Shown piece after piece: positions 7,995 to 16,182 of a stretch of 64,000 nucleotides of DNA (positions are counted from its first letter, which is position 1; the number at the start of each line of letters is the position of its first letter). The stretch comes from Sphaerisporangium fuscum (lineage in GTDB: Bacteria; Actinomycetota; Actinomycetes; Streptosporangiales; Streptosporangiaceae), in the NCBI RefSeq assembly GCF_018531465.1, contig NZ_JAHDTF010000027.1, positions 62,001 through 126,000 on the forward strand, read 5' to 3'. A program made the position numbers and the translations under genes. Below the pieces are notes generated by a model that saw nothing but the letters and a program-made list of their open reading frames with translations, had not been told where the DNA came from and ran no database searches.

Positions 7995-8705
7995 GTGACC
8001 AGTGCGGGCGCCCCGTCGGCGGGCGCCACGGGGCGCGGCGCGGAGCGCACCGAGCGTCCGAGGACGGTGGTGCTGGCCGACGACGACGTCCTGCTGCGCG
8101 AAGGGCTCGCCAGCCTGCTGGAGCGGTACGGCTTCGTGGTGGTCGGCCAGGCCAAGGACGCCTCCGAGCTGGTCGCCCTGGTCCGCGAGCACGTCCCCGA
8201 TCTGGCGATCGTGGACATCCGCATGCCGCCCAGCAACACCACCGAGGGGCTGGAGGCGGCCCGCCTGATACGCCGCGAGTTCCCCGGCACGGGCATCCTG
8301 CTGCTGTCTGCGCACGTCGAGGTCGAGCAGGCGATGGAGCTGCTCGCCGCGGGCAGCAGGGTCGGCTACCTGCTGAAGAGCCGGGTGATGGACGTCGCCG
8401 ACTTCATCGAGACGATCCGGCGCATCGACCTCGGCGCGTCGGTCGTCGACCCCTGCGTCGTCCAGGAGCTGGTCGCCGCCCACCGGAAGAACGACCCGCT
8501 GGAGCTGCTCACGCAGCGTGAGCGCGAGGTGCTCTCGCTGATGGCGGAAGGCCGGTCGAACGCCGGCATCGCCCACCGGCTGTGGATCACCGAGGGCACG
8601 GTGGAGAAGCACGTGCGCAGCATCCTGACCAGGATGCAGCTGCCCGAGACGCAGGAGGACCACCGCCGCGTCCTCGCCGTCCTGGCGTTCCTGGAGTCGC
8701 GGTAG
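7995..8705 (+). CDS. NarL/LuxR-family response regulator
   Basis: 236 residues. The receiver domain has acidic residues in LADDD and phospho-Asp D74 in DLAIVDIRMPP. A C-terminal LuxR helix-turn-helix follows (LTQREREVLSLMAEG to EGTVEKHVRSIL). The partner kinase is divergent, a classic two-component pair. GTG 7995 is preferred. An in-frame start at 7842 would add 51 low-complexity residues and leave almost no room for the divergent promoters. GTG 8068 is also possible, because no good ribosome site marks 7995. Targets are unknown. Confidence 0.83.
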   Translation: MTSAGAPSAGATGRGAERTERPRTVVLADDDVLLREGLASLLERYGFVVVGQAKDASELVALVREHVPDLAIVDIRMPPSNTTEGLEAARLIRREFPGTGILLLSAHVEVEQAMELLAAGSRVGYLLKSRVMDVADFIETIRRIDLGASVVDPCVVQELVAAHRKNDPLELLTQREREVLSLMAEGRSNAGIAHRLWITEGTVEKHVRSILTRMQLPETQEDHRRVLAVLAFLESR

Positions 8706-8894
8706 GGCCTGTACCAAGTCGAGATCGGTGGGGTCCGGCGGTCGACCTTCGTTCCGGTGCGGTGATCGTGAAGCCTCCATGGTTCCCCCTGCCGTCGCGC
8801 GGCCGTTCGGCCGTTCGGGGGACGCAACGGGTCCGGGGCGAATACGGTGGCCCGTGGACAACGGCCACGTCCGCAAGCCTTCGGGAGTCTCTCC

Positions 8895-9929
8895 ATGCGT
8901 GCTGCAGCGGCAGTCCTCTCCTTCGTTCTCGGCATCGTCATGGCGCCTCCCCAGCCGGCCTCCGCCGGCGTCTCCGCCTCTCCGCTGCCGGGTGGCAGGG
9001 CCGCCTATGTCGTCTCCCAGGGGCATCTCGAAGCCGCCTCCAGACAGAACTGGGTCCGTTTGGGCAGCTACCGCTTCGCCCCGGACGGCACCGTGACCGC
9101 CGCGCTGTACCTGTGGTGGCAGCGTCACCCCGTCGCCAGGCAGCGCACCGGCCTCGTCCCCGACGCCGGCTGCAGCACCAAGGCCGGCGGTTCCCGGTCG
9201 CGCCCCCGTACCTGCGAAGTGCTCACCGCCGGAGGCTTCACCGGCGCTCCCGGCGAGAGCCGCACCGGGACGTACACCGTGTCGGGGAACGTGCTGACCA
9301 TCCGCTGGAAGATCGCCCAGACGTGGACGGAGCAGTGGTACGTGCGGCCCTCCCCCGACGGGAAGCTGGCCCGTCTGGACCTCAAGTACAGCACGCTGGC
9401 CACTCACGGGTACGGCTACGGCAGCAACGCGGCGCCCGGCGTCCGGCGCGCGATGAGCTCGGTGAGGGCGTTCCCCGGCTCGCTGAGGCAGGACCTGACG
9501 AGCTGGGCGGGCGGCAAGCTCGTCACCTCCGGCGACCAGCCCTTCGGCAACTCCGCCTTCCGGGCCTGCGCCACCACCACCTCGTGCCTGACCTACCTGC
9601 AGCCCTCCTCGCGCGGCGCGTGCCAGAAGTCCGGCGGCTGCCCCAAGTACGGCGGCGGAACGCGCGCCGACATCAGCTCCATCCAGTACTACCTCACGAA
9701 GATCTCCAACTCCGACCGCCGCGACACGCTGTGGCACTGGTGCACCTGCCTGGCGATGGAGCGCGGTGAGTTCTGCTACACCGGCAACTCTCACGTCAAG
9801 CCGCTCATGCAGATCATCGACGACAGGGGAGCCTTCCGTGGCTGGGTCGGCGTGGAGGCCTCCTTCTCCACCACCGGCTCCCGGGCGGCGGACATGATGG
9901 CGGTGTTCCGCATCACCGACTTCCACTGA
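8895..9929 (+). CDS. Secreted protein of unknown function
   Basis: 344 residues starting with a signal peptide (about 1-24, ending PASA). The mature part has several Cys residues, for example in CSTKAGG, RACATTTSCLTY, GACQKSGGCPKYGGG and HWCTCLAMERGEFCYTG, suggesting disulfides outside the cell. I do not recognise a family. The Tyr/Thr/Trp-rich composition (LWWQRHP, TWTEQWYV) would fit a surface or binding protein. The ATG has GGGAGTCT upstream. It is downstream of, and on the same strand as, the response regulator after 189 nt, so it may be a target of that system. This is inference only. Confidence 0.6.
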   Translation: MRAAAAVLSFVLGIVMAPPQPASAGVSASPLPGGRAAYVVSQGHLEAASRQNWVRLGSYRFAPDGTVTAALYLWWQRHPVARQRTGLVPDAGCSTKAGGSRSRPRTCEVLTAGGFTGAPGESRTGTYTVSGNVLTIRWKIAQTWTEQWYVRPSPDGKLARLDLKYSTLATHGYGYGSNAAPGVRRAMSSVRAFPGSLRQDLTSWAGGKLVTSGDQPFGNSAFRACATTTSCLTYLQPSSRGACQKSGGCPKYGGGTRADISSIQYYLTKISNSDRRDTLWHWCTCLAMERGEFCYTGNSHVKPLMQIIDDRGAFRGWVGVEASFSTTGSRAADMMAVFRITDFH

Positions 9930-9985
9930 CGGGCCGGGTGTGAACCACCGGGGCCGGCGTCCCGAGTACAGGTCCGGGAGCCGCG

Positions 9986-10390
9986 TCAGCTGAGGCCCGC
10001 GGGGCTCCCGAAGTCGTTCTCGCCCAGGATGTCGTGGATGATCCTCGCGGACAGGTCCGTCTTCGGAAGGAACGCGACGGCGGGGCTGTCGGCGATCAGT
10101 TCGGCGAAGTCGTCGCCGAGGTGCGCCGACATGAGGATCACCCTCGAACACGTGCCGCCGGCCGATCGCCCGGCGGCCTCGGAGAAGCGGCGTGCCAGAT
10201 CGAAGCCGTTCTCGTCACCCAGATCGATGTCGACCAGCGCGACGTCGGGCCGGGACTCCTCGAACCGCCGCATCGCGTCGGAGGTGGTCGACGACACGCC
10301 TACAACGGCGATCCCCCCTCGTTCGAGCACCTGGCGGGCTACCTGGAGGAAGTGATCGTTGTCGTCGACGATGAGACAGCTGAGCGGCAC
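9986..10390 (-). CDS. Stand-alone receiver-domain response regulator
   Basis: 134 residues, a single CheY-like receiver with no output domain. Conserved positions are the acidic pair in LIVDDND (9-10), phospho-Asp D54 in DVALVDIDLGDENG, Ser88 in ILMSAH and Lys110 in FLPKTD. Such small receivers act in phosphorelays or bind partner proteins. Candidate partners are the orphan kinase and the HATPase protein encoded divergently. It starts at GTG 10390; the ribosome site is weak. Confidence 0.8.
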   Translation of the reverse strand: MPLSCLIVDDNDHFLQVARQVLERGGIAVVGVSSTTSDAMRRFEESRPDVALVDIDLGDENGFDLARRFSEAAGRSAGGTCSRVILMSAHLGDDFAELIADSPAVAFLPKTDLSARIIHDILGENDFGSPAGLS

Positions 10391-10589
10391 ATCACCAGGA
10401 TTTCAACACCGTCCCCCGAGCGCATTGCAGCTAGCAGGAATGTCGGTGCCCCCGCTGGCGCGAAGCCCAAGATGGGGGCTGCCATCGAAGACGGCGGGCG
10501 CCGGAGCCGGGATCGTGGACAGGGAAACGCGGGAGGCCAGGCCACCGCGACGCACCTGGAGCAGCAAGCGAGCGGAGAGGGGAAACGCC

Positions 10590-11282
10590 ATGTATACCCG
10601 GCTCACCAGCACGTACACCGCACCCATGACGGCCACGGCGCCGTTGGCGTCGCCCCTGCCGCGCTCTCCCGCCGCCCGCGTCCTCGCGGAGTCGGCCCTG
10701 CCGGCGTGTCTCGCGCTCACGTGCCTCACCTCGGTGGCCGACCGGTTTCTGCGGATCCACACGCCCGCACCGACCTTGCTGTGCCGGCCCACGAAGCACC
10801 CTCCGAAGCTGTTGCGGAGGCTCGGGACCATGCTGCACCGCCTCCCGGGGCCGGTGCGGCGGCTGTCCACCCGGCGTCCCCGGCGGGCGTCCTGGGTGCT
10901 CAGTGAGGATTTCCGGTCCATACCGGTGGGGCGGTCCCTCATCCGGTCGCAGCTGGCCGACTGGGGTCACCACGACCAGAGTGAGATCGCCGAACTGCTC
11001 GCCGGCGAGCTGCTCGCCAACGCGCTGCGGCACGCATGGGGAGCGCCGGTGCTCAGGCTCCGCTCGGCGGCGGGCACGCTGCGCTGCGAGGTGGAGGACG
11101 GCAATCCCGAGCCGCCGACCTTGGCCGTGAAGGTGGACGCCTACGACGAGACCGGCCGGGGGATGCACCTGGTCGACCTGCTGTCCCGCCGCTGGGGCGT
11201 GGAGGGCAGGGACCGCGGCAAGACCGTCTGGTTCGAGCTGCCGGTGTACGCGAGGCGTCCGTGGCCCATGGGCGAGGTGTGA
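10590..11282 (+). CDS. HATPase-domain regulator (anti-sigma/SpoIIAB-like)
   Basis: 230 residues. The C-terminal half is a histidine-kinase-like ATPase of the anti-sigma-factor type: N-box ELLANALRHA (140-149), G1 EDGNPEPP and G2 ETGRGMHLVDLLSRRWG. No phospho-acceptor domain is present. Actinomycetes carry many of these proteins, and most presumed partners (anti-anti-sigma or sigma factors) are unknown. The N-terminal 100 residues are basic and Pro-rich without a recognisable domain. ATG 10590 has GAGAGGGG upstream. Only two bases separate its stop from the next kinase start, so the two genes are cotranscribed. Confidence 0.78.
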   Translation: MYTRLTSTYTAPMTATAPLASPLPRSPAARVLAESALPACLALTCLTSVADRFLRIHTPAPTLLCRPTKHPPKLLRRLGTMLHRLPGPVRRLSTRRPRRASWVLSEDFRSIPVGRSLIRSQLADWGHHDQSEIAELLAGELLANALRHAWGAPVLRLRSAAGTLRCEVEDGNPEPPTLAVKVDAYDETGRGMHLVDLLSRRWGVEGRDRGKTVWFELPVYARRPWPMGEV

Positions 11283-11284
11283 TC

Positions 11285-12709
11285 ATGGGTCCGTCAGCAC
11301 GGGTGTTCCGGAAGGGACGCCGCCCGCGAACCATCCGGGGACGCATCACGGCCCTGGTGGCCGTCCTCGCGGTGCTCCTGCTCGTCCCGACGGCGGCGCT
11401 GACCGTCAGGCTGACCCGGCAGACCGTCGTCGACAACCTGTGGCGGGAGAACCGGGAGGCGGCGGCCCGCGTCGCCGAGGCCGACCGGCTGGGGATGCTC
11501 ACCGATCCGGTCGACTCGGGCGTGCCGGGAATCGATCTGGTGCAGGTCTTCTCCCGCGACCACCGGCTCGTCGCCGCCTCGGCGGCGGCGAAGGGGCTGC
11601 CACCGCTCTCCTCGGCCTGGCCCGCCGACCAGGCCGGGAAAGATGTGCGGACCTGCGGCCTGCCCCGGGTGGGGTGCGTCCGGGTCTCCGCGCTCAGGAC
11701 CGGCTCCTCGCCGGGGGCGAGGATCGTGTACGCCGGCCGGCCCGCTCCGCGGGAGATCTCGACGTCCGCTCAGGACCTGTACATCACGATCCGCAACATC
11801 GTGATCATCATCCTCGCCGTCGTGGCGTCCTGGATGATCACCGGCTGGATGCTGCGGCCGCTGCGCGTCATCAAATCGGATCTGACGACGATGAACCTCA
11901 GCGAGCCGGGCGCCCGCGTCCCCGACAGAGCCGGCGACGACGAGGTCGCCCGGCTGACCCGGACCATCAACGCCACCCTCGATCGCCTGGAAGAGGCGAA
12001 GCAGGGCATGGAGGCCGTCATGGACAAGCAGCGGCAGTTCGCCGCCGACGCCTCGCACGAGCTGCGCACCCCGATCGCCGGGATCCGCGCGCAGCTCGAG
12101 GAGGCCGAGCTCCACCCCGAGAGCACCGACCTGGAGTCGCTGCTCCAGCACACGCTGCGGGACGTCGACCGGCTCGAGGCCATCATCACCGACCTGCTGC
12201 TGCTGGCGCGCATCGGGGTGAGCTCCCCCGAGACGCGGCAGACGATCGACCTGGCGGCGACCGCCGAGCAGCTGGTGACCCGGCGGATCGCCGGGCTCCC
12301 GATACGACTGCGGCTCACGCCGGGCATCGCCGTGGACGTCATACCGACGCAGATCGAGAGGGTCGTCACCAACCTGCTCGACAACGCCGAGCGCCACGCC
12401 CACAAGGACGTGCTCGTCGAGGTGCGCGGTGACGGCCGCTGCGCCGAGCTCATCGTGGACGACGACGGCGACGGTGTCGCCGAGTCCGACCGCGAACGCA
12501 TCTTCGAGCGCTTCACGCGGCTGGACTCCGCCCGCAGCCGGGACACCGGGGGCACCGGGCTCGGCCTGGCGATCGCGCGCGACGTGGCGATCGCCCACGG
12601 CGGGACGATCGAGGCGTGCGCCTCCCCGCTCGGCGGCGCGCGATTCGTCCTGCGCCTGCCCCTCGCCGTCTGCGCGCACAACGGCCGCCCGGCGTCCCGG
12701 ACGCGGTGA
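11285..12709 (+). CDS. Orphan sensor histidine kinase (HAMP-HisKA-HATPase)
   Basis: 474 residues: membrane helix 1 (about 21-43), an extracellular sensor of about 120 residues with a Cys pair (C124, C131), helix 2 (about 166-188), HAMP, HisKA with H258 in FAADASHELRTPIAG, and HATPase with NLLDNAERHA, DDDGDGV and GGTGLGLAIA. This is the OmpR-partner type. No OmpR-type regulator lies next to it; the preceding gene encodes an ATPase and the nearest receiver (9986-10390) has no output domain. The tail-to-tail neighbour is the GntR gene, with a strong hairpin between them. Confidence 0.87.
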   Translation: MGPSARVFRKGRRPRTIRGRITALVAVLAVLLLVPTAALTVRLTRQTVVDNLWRENREAAARVAEADRLGMLTDPVDSGVPGIDLVQVFSRDHRLVAASAAAKGLPPLSSAWPADQAGKDVRTCGLPRVGCVRVSALRTGSSPGARIVYAGRPAPREISTSAQDLYITIRNIVIIILAVVASWMITGWMLRPLRVIKSDLTTMNLSEPGARVPDRAGDDEVARLTRTINATLDRLEEAKQGMEAVMDKQRQFAADASHELRTPIAGIRAQLEEAELHPESTDLESLLQHTLRDVDRLEAIITDLLLLARIGVSSPETRQTIDLAATAEQLVTRRIAGLPIRLRLTPGIAVDVIPTQIERVVTNLLDNAERHAHKDVLVEVRGDGRCAELIVDDDGDGVAESDRERIFERFTRLDSARSRDTGGTGLGLAIARDVAIAHGGTIEACASPLGGARFVLRLPLAVCAHNGRPASRTR

Positions 12710-12756
12710 CCTCCCGGCGTCACCCGCGTCGGCCGGCCGGGCGCGCTCCAGCAGCC

Positions 12757-12780
12757 GCCTCCGGCCGGTCGGCCGGAGGC
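12757..12780. terminator. Bidirectional hairpin terminator
   Basis: Perfect 11-bp arms GCCTCCGGCCG and CGGCCGGAGGC with a 2-nt loop, between two convergent genes. No T-run, as is common in actinomycetes. Confidence 0.7.
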
Positions 12781-12790
12781 GCTCCGGGTG

Positions 12791-13465
12791 TCATTCGGGC
12801 CGGTCGGCCCAGATGCCGCGCACGTGCCGGATGTGGTGTTCCATGATCGTGCGAGCGGCCTCCGCGTCGCCCCCGATGAGCGCGTCGAGGATGGCGAGGT
12901 GCTCCCGGGCGGAGTCGCCGAGGGTGCCCCGCTCCGACATGGACTTCAGCCCGTACAGCCGCGCGCGGTACCGCAGGTCTCTGGCGATCTCGACCAGGTG
13001 GGCGTTGCCGGACAGCGCGAGCAGCTCCACGTGGAAGCGCAGGTCGGCGTTGACGTAGGCGAGCAGGTCGCCGCGTTCGGCGGCCGTCACGATCTCCTGG
13101 GCCACCGGCCGCAGCGCCTCGAAGTCGGCGGCCCGCGAGGAGTCGGCCAGGCGGGCGACGGTCGGCACCTCCAGCAGGGCCCGTATCTCGGTCAGCTCGT
13201 CCAGGTCGCGCTCCGACAGCTCGGTGACCCGGAACCCCTTGTTGCGGACGGCCTCGACCAGGCCCTCCTTGGCGAGGTCGAGCATCGCCTCGCGCACCGG
13301 GGTGGCGGAGACGCCGAACTGCGCGGCGAGCACCGGGGCCGAGTAGACCACGCCGGGGCGCATCTCGGCGGCGACGAGGGCGTCGCGCAGCGCCTGCGCC
13401 ACCTGCTCGCGCAGGCTTTGGCGCCCGGCCATGACCGGCAGGTCGAGCCTGCCCTCTTCGCTCAT
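12791..13465 (-). CDS. GntR-family regulator, FCD subfamily
   Basis: 224 residues. An N-terminal winged helix-turn-helix (about 17-80; VLAAQFGVSATPVREAMLDL) is followed by an all-helical FCD ligand domain with the metal-binding pattern in RFHVELLALSGN and EHLAILDALIGGD. FCD regulators usually repress the adjacent catabolic operon until its substrate binds. It is the last gene of the hydroxyproline transport unit, so the likely effector is a hydroxyproline isomer or a pathway intermediate. The start ATG has AAGGAC upstream. Its start region contains GTGACAT, the core of the candidate operators at 20149 and 26643. Confidence 0.85.
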   Translation of the reverse strand: MSEEGRLDLPVMAGRQSLREQVAQALRDALVAAEMRPGVVYSAPVLAAQFGVSATPVREAMLDLAKEGLVEAVRNKGFRVTELSERDLDELTEIRALLEVPTVARLADSSRAADFEALRPVAQEIVTAAERGDLLAYVNADLRFHVELLALSGNAHLVEIARDLRYRARLYGLKSMSERGTLGDSAREHLAILDALIGGDAEAARTIMEHHIRHVRGIWADRPE

Positions 13466-13529
13466 GTCACGTCCTTCATCGCCGGACCCCTTTGGACCCG
13501 CTGCCCATGCAGGCATCCCCTCCCCGGGT

Positions 13530-14480
13530 TCATCGCCCCGCCCACGCCTCGTGGACGGCGGCCGCAACGATCAGATCCTCCCAGGCCATGCCCACGCTCT
13601 TGAACACACGGGGTGCGGGGCCCGGCTTCACCTCGCCGTTCACCAGGTCGGCGAGATCGCCGGCCAGGTGCTCCGGGCCGATCAGGCCCGCCCGGACGGG
13701 CATGATCACATCGCCGGCCTCGGCCAGCGCGGCCGCGCGCGACTCGACGACCACGGTGGCGCGGGTCACGAGGTCGCCGTCGATCTCGCGGGCGTCGGGC
13801 TCGTGCGAGCCGACCACGACGACGGTAGCGCCATCGGCCACCAGATCGCCGGGGAACAGCGGCTCACGGGCGCTGGTGCAGCACGCGATCAGGTCGGCGG
13901 ACGCGACGGCGCGGGCCACCGCCCGCCCGTCCCCCATCGAGACCGCCTCCGCCGTGAGGCCCAGGCCCGCGCTGCGGGCCGCGAGGCCCCGGGCGCGGCC
14001 GAGGTCCCGGCCGACGACCGTCACCCGCTCCACGGGGCGTACGGCGCGCAGCGCCTCCACATGGCCCCACGCCTGCGGCCCGGTGCCGAACACGGCCAGC
14101 GAGCGCGCGTCCGGGCCCGCCAGGTGCGCCGCGGCGAGCGCGGAGACCGCCGGGGTGCGCAGCGCGGTCAGCGCGACGCCGTCCATGGCGGCCACCGGCG
14201 TGAGGGTCCCACCGTCGAACAGCAGGTAGGTGCCCTGGATGCGCGGCAGGCCCCTGGCGGGATTGCCAGGGGCGACGCTGACGACCTTGACCCCGGCGTA
14301 CCGGCCGTGGGCGGCCGGCATGAGCAGCAGTTGCCCGGCGGGCACGCCGGCCACCTGGCGCGGCGTGCCGCCCTCGGGGTCCAGGCCGCCCCGCAGCGCC
14401 CCGGCGAGCGCGCGCACGGCGTCCTCCACCGGGACCAGCCGCCGCAGGGTGTCCCCGTCGATGTAGGGCAGATCGCTCAT
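13530..14480 (-). CDS. Ornithine cyclodeaminase/mu-crystallin family reductase (probable pyrroline-2-carboxylate reductase)
   Basis: 316 residues with a Rossmann dinucleotide site (LAVFGTGPQAWGHVEAL) and the family marks GVKVVSVAPGNPARGLP and MDGVALTALRTPA. Members include ornithine cyclodeaminase and delta1-pyrroline-2-carboxylate reductase (LhpI). The latter makes L-proline from the product of trans-3-hydroxyproline dehydration. The gene is coupled by an ATGA overlap to a proline-racemase-family gene, the arrangement known for trans-3-hydroxy-L-proline use, so the reductase role is favoured. The GntR gene follows after 64 nt. Confidence 0.8.
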   Translation of the reverse strand: MSDLPYIDGDTLRRLVPVEDAVRALAGALRGGLDPEGGTPRQVAGVPAGQLLLMPAAHGRYAGVKVVSVAPGNPARGLPRIQGTYLLFDGGTLTPVAAMDGVALTALRTPAVSALAAAHLAGPDARSLAVFGTGPQAWGHVEALRAVRPVERVTVVGRDLGRARGLAARSAGLGLTAEAVSMGDGRAVARAVASADLIACCTSAREPLFPGDLVADGATVVVVGSHEPDAREIDGDLVTRATVVVESRAAALAEAGDVIMPVRAGLIGPEHLAGDLADLVNGEVKPGPAPRVFKSVGMAWEDLIVAAAVHEAWAGR

Positions 14481-15469
14481 CGCAGGGTGAACCCCGTACC
14501 CAGCGGATCGCGGGGGTCCAGGACGAACCGGTGCGCGCCCGTGCGGTACGCCATCCCGGTGATCTCCGGGATGATCGCCTCGCCGCGCGTCCCGGCGACC
14601 CGCGCGGTGAAGACGCTGCCGACGATGCTCTCGTGGGTGAGCTCGCCGGTGAAGCCGCCGGCGTGCAGCAGGGCGAGCCGCGCGGCCGTCCCCGAGCCGC
14701 ACGGTGAGCGGTCCACCTCGCCGTCGGCGAAGACGGTGACGTTGCGCTGCCGGGCGGGGCCGAGCTCGTCGTGGAAGATCACGCCGTAGATCCCCGACAG
14801 CCGGTCGTCCTCGGGGTGCCGGGCGGCCGGGTGCCCGGCCAGCGACGCCTTGACGGAGCGGCCGAGGGCGATGAGCTCGGTCAGATGCCCGGGCTCCACC
14901 GTGAGCCCGAAGGCCGCCGCCGGGACCGAGGCGTACAAGGCGCCCCCGTACGCCACGTCCACCGCGACCTCGCCGTGGCCGGCGAGGGTGACCGGGACGT
15001 CGCGGGCGACCACGTAGCTGGGAACGTTCCTGAACGTCACCGCCTCGATCAGCCCGGCGCGGCGGCGCACGCGCGCGGTCACCCGGCCGGAGGGCACGTC
15101 CACCACGACGTCGGTGTCGCCGTCGGGATCGGCCTCGACCAGCCCCGACTCCACGGCGTGGACGCCGAGGGCGATGGTGCCGTGGCCGCAGGCGGTGGAG
15201 TAACCGTCCTTGTGCCAGAACAGCACGCCCAGGTGGGCGCCGTCGTCGTCCGGCGGCACCAGGAAGCAGCCGTACATGTCGGCGTGCCCACGCGGCTCGT
15301 GGCACAGCAGGCGGCGCACCCGGTCGACCTCCGGCGCCGAGGCGTGCTCACGGCGCGCCAGGACGGTGTCGCCGGGGATCTCCGGGACACCCGCCGTGAC
15401 GATCCGGAACGGCTCCCCGCCGGTGTGGTAGTCGACGGTGCTGATCTCCGCCTGCGCGTGGACGGTCAT
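14477..15469 (-). CDS. Proline racemase-family enzyme (hydroxyproline epimerase or trans-3-hydroxyproline dehydratase)
   Basis: 330 residues. Both active-site motifs are present: first GYSTACGHGTIALG with C94, second DRSPCGSGTAARL with C257. Racemases and 4-hydroxyproline epimerases use two Cys. Trans-3-hydroxy-L-proline dehydratases usually replace one of them. Coupling to the ornithine-cyclodeaminase-type reductase suggests the dehydratase role, while the residues suggest an epimerase. A clearer 4-hydroxyproline epimerase is encoded at 21805. The start overlaps the LivF stop (TGATG). The substrate is therefore open. Confidence 0.75.
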   Translation of the reverse strand: MTVHAQAEISTVDYHTGGEPFRIVTAGVPEIPGDTVLARREHASAPEVDRVRRLLCHEPRGHADMYGCFLVPPDDDGAHLGVLFWHKDGYSTACGHGTIALGVHAVESGLVEADPDGDTDVVVDVPSGRVTARVRRRAGLIEAVTFRNVPSYVVARDVPVTLAGHGEVAVDVAYGGALYASVPAAAFGLTVEPGHLTELIALGRSVKASLAGHPAARHPEDDRLSGIYGVIFHDELGPARQRNVTVFADGEVDRSPCGSGTAARLALLHAGGFTGELTHESIVGSVFTARVAGTRGEAIIPEITGMAYRTGAHRFVLDPRDPLGTGFTLR

Positions 15470-16182
15470 CAGACCCCTCCGAGGTAGGCCTCGACCACGC
15501 GCGAGTCGCCGCGCAGCTCCGCGGCGGTGCCGCCGAGCACGCACTCGCCGTTCTCGATCACGTAGCCCCGGTGCGCGATCTTCAGGGCGGCCTTGGCGTT
15601 CTGCTCCACCAGCAGCACCGCGACGCCCTCGGCGTTCACCTCGCGCACCAGTTCCATCACCGAGGCCACTACCAGCGGCGCCAGGCCCATCGACGGCTCG
15701 TCCAGCAGCAGCAGGCGCGGCCCGGTGACCAGGGCGCGGCCGATGGCCAGCATCTGCTGCTCACCGCCCGACAGCGTGCCGCCGTGCTGGGTGCGCCGCT
15801 CGGCCAGGCGCGGCATCAGGGAGTACACCCGGTCGATGCGCTTGCGGATCTCCGCCTGGTCGCGCACGAGGTACCCGCCGATCTGGAGGTTCTCGTGCAC
15901 GGTGAGCGTGCTGAACACCCGGCGTCCCTCGGGGACGTGGACCAGCCCGGCCTTGACGATGGCCTCCGGTTTGGCCTTGGTGACGTCGGTGCCGTCGAAG
16001 ACGACCTTCCCCGCGCTCGGCCGCACCAGTCCGGAGACGGCCGACAGGGTGGTGGTCTTGCCGGCGCCGTTGTTGCCGAGCAGCGCGACGATCTCCCCCG
16101 GCTCGACGGTCAGGGAGAGCCCCCGCAGGGCGTGCACGCCGCCGTAGTGGACGTCGAGCCCGTCGACCTCAAGCGCCGCCAT
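15469..16182 (-). CDS. livF: Branched-chain-type amino acid ABC transporter ATPase LivF
   Basis: 237 residues with Walker A GNNGAGKT, signature LSGGEQQML, Walker B LLLLDEPSMGLAP and the LivF-typical VEQNAKAALKIAHRGYVIENG. It is the second ATPase of a HAAT-family importer. The gene overlaps livG by 14 bases. In this cluster the importer probably takes up hydroxyproline or proline-type compounds rather than leucine; that is inference from the neighbouring catabolic genes. Confidence 0.92.
   Translation of the reverse strand: MAALEVDGLDVHYGGVHALRGLSLTVEPGEIVALLGNNGAGKTTTLSAVSGLVRPSAGKVVFDGTDVTKAKPEAIVKAGLVHVPEGRRVFSTLTVHENLQIGGYLVRDQAEIRKRIDRVYSLMPRLAERRTQHGGTLSGGEQQMLAIGRALVTGPRLLLLDEPSMGLAPLVVASVMELVREVNAEGVAVLLVEQNAKAALKIAHRGYVIENGECVLGGTAAELRGDSRVVEAYLGGV

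Noticed and set aside
7716..10151. Open frame of about 811 codons on the minus strand
   Set aside because: It runs antisense to the response regulator and the secreted protein, is Arg/Gly/Ala/Pro-rich and has no domain. It is a GC-skew artefact of the real genes.
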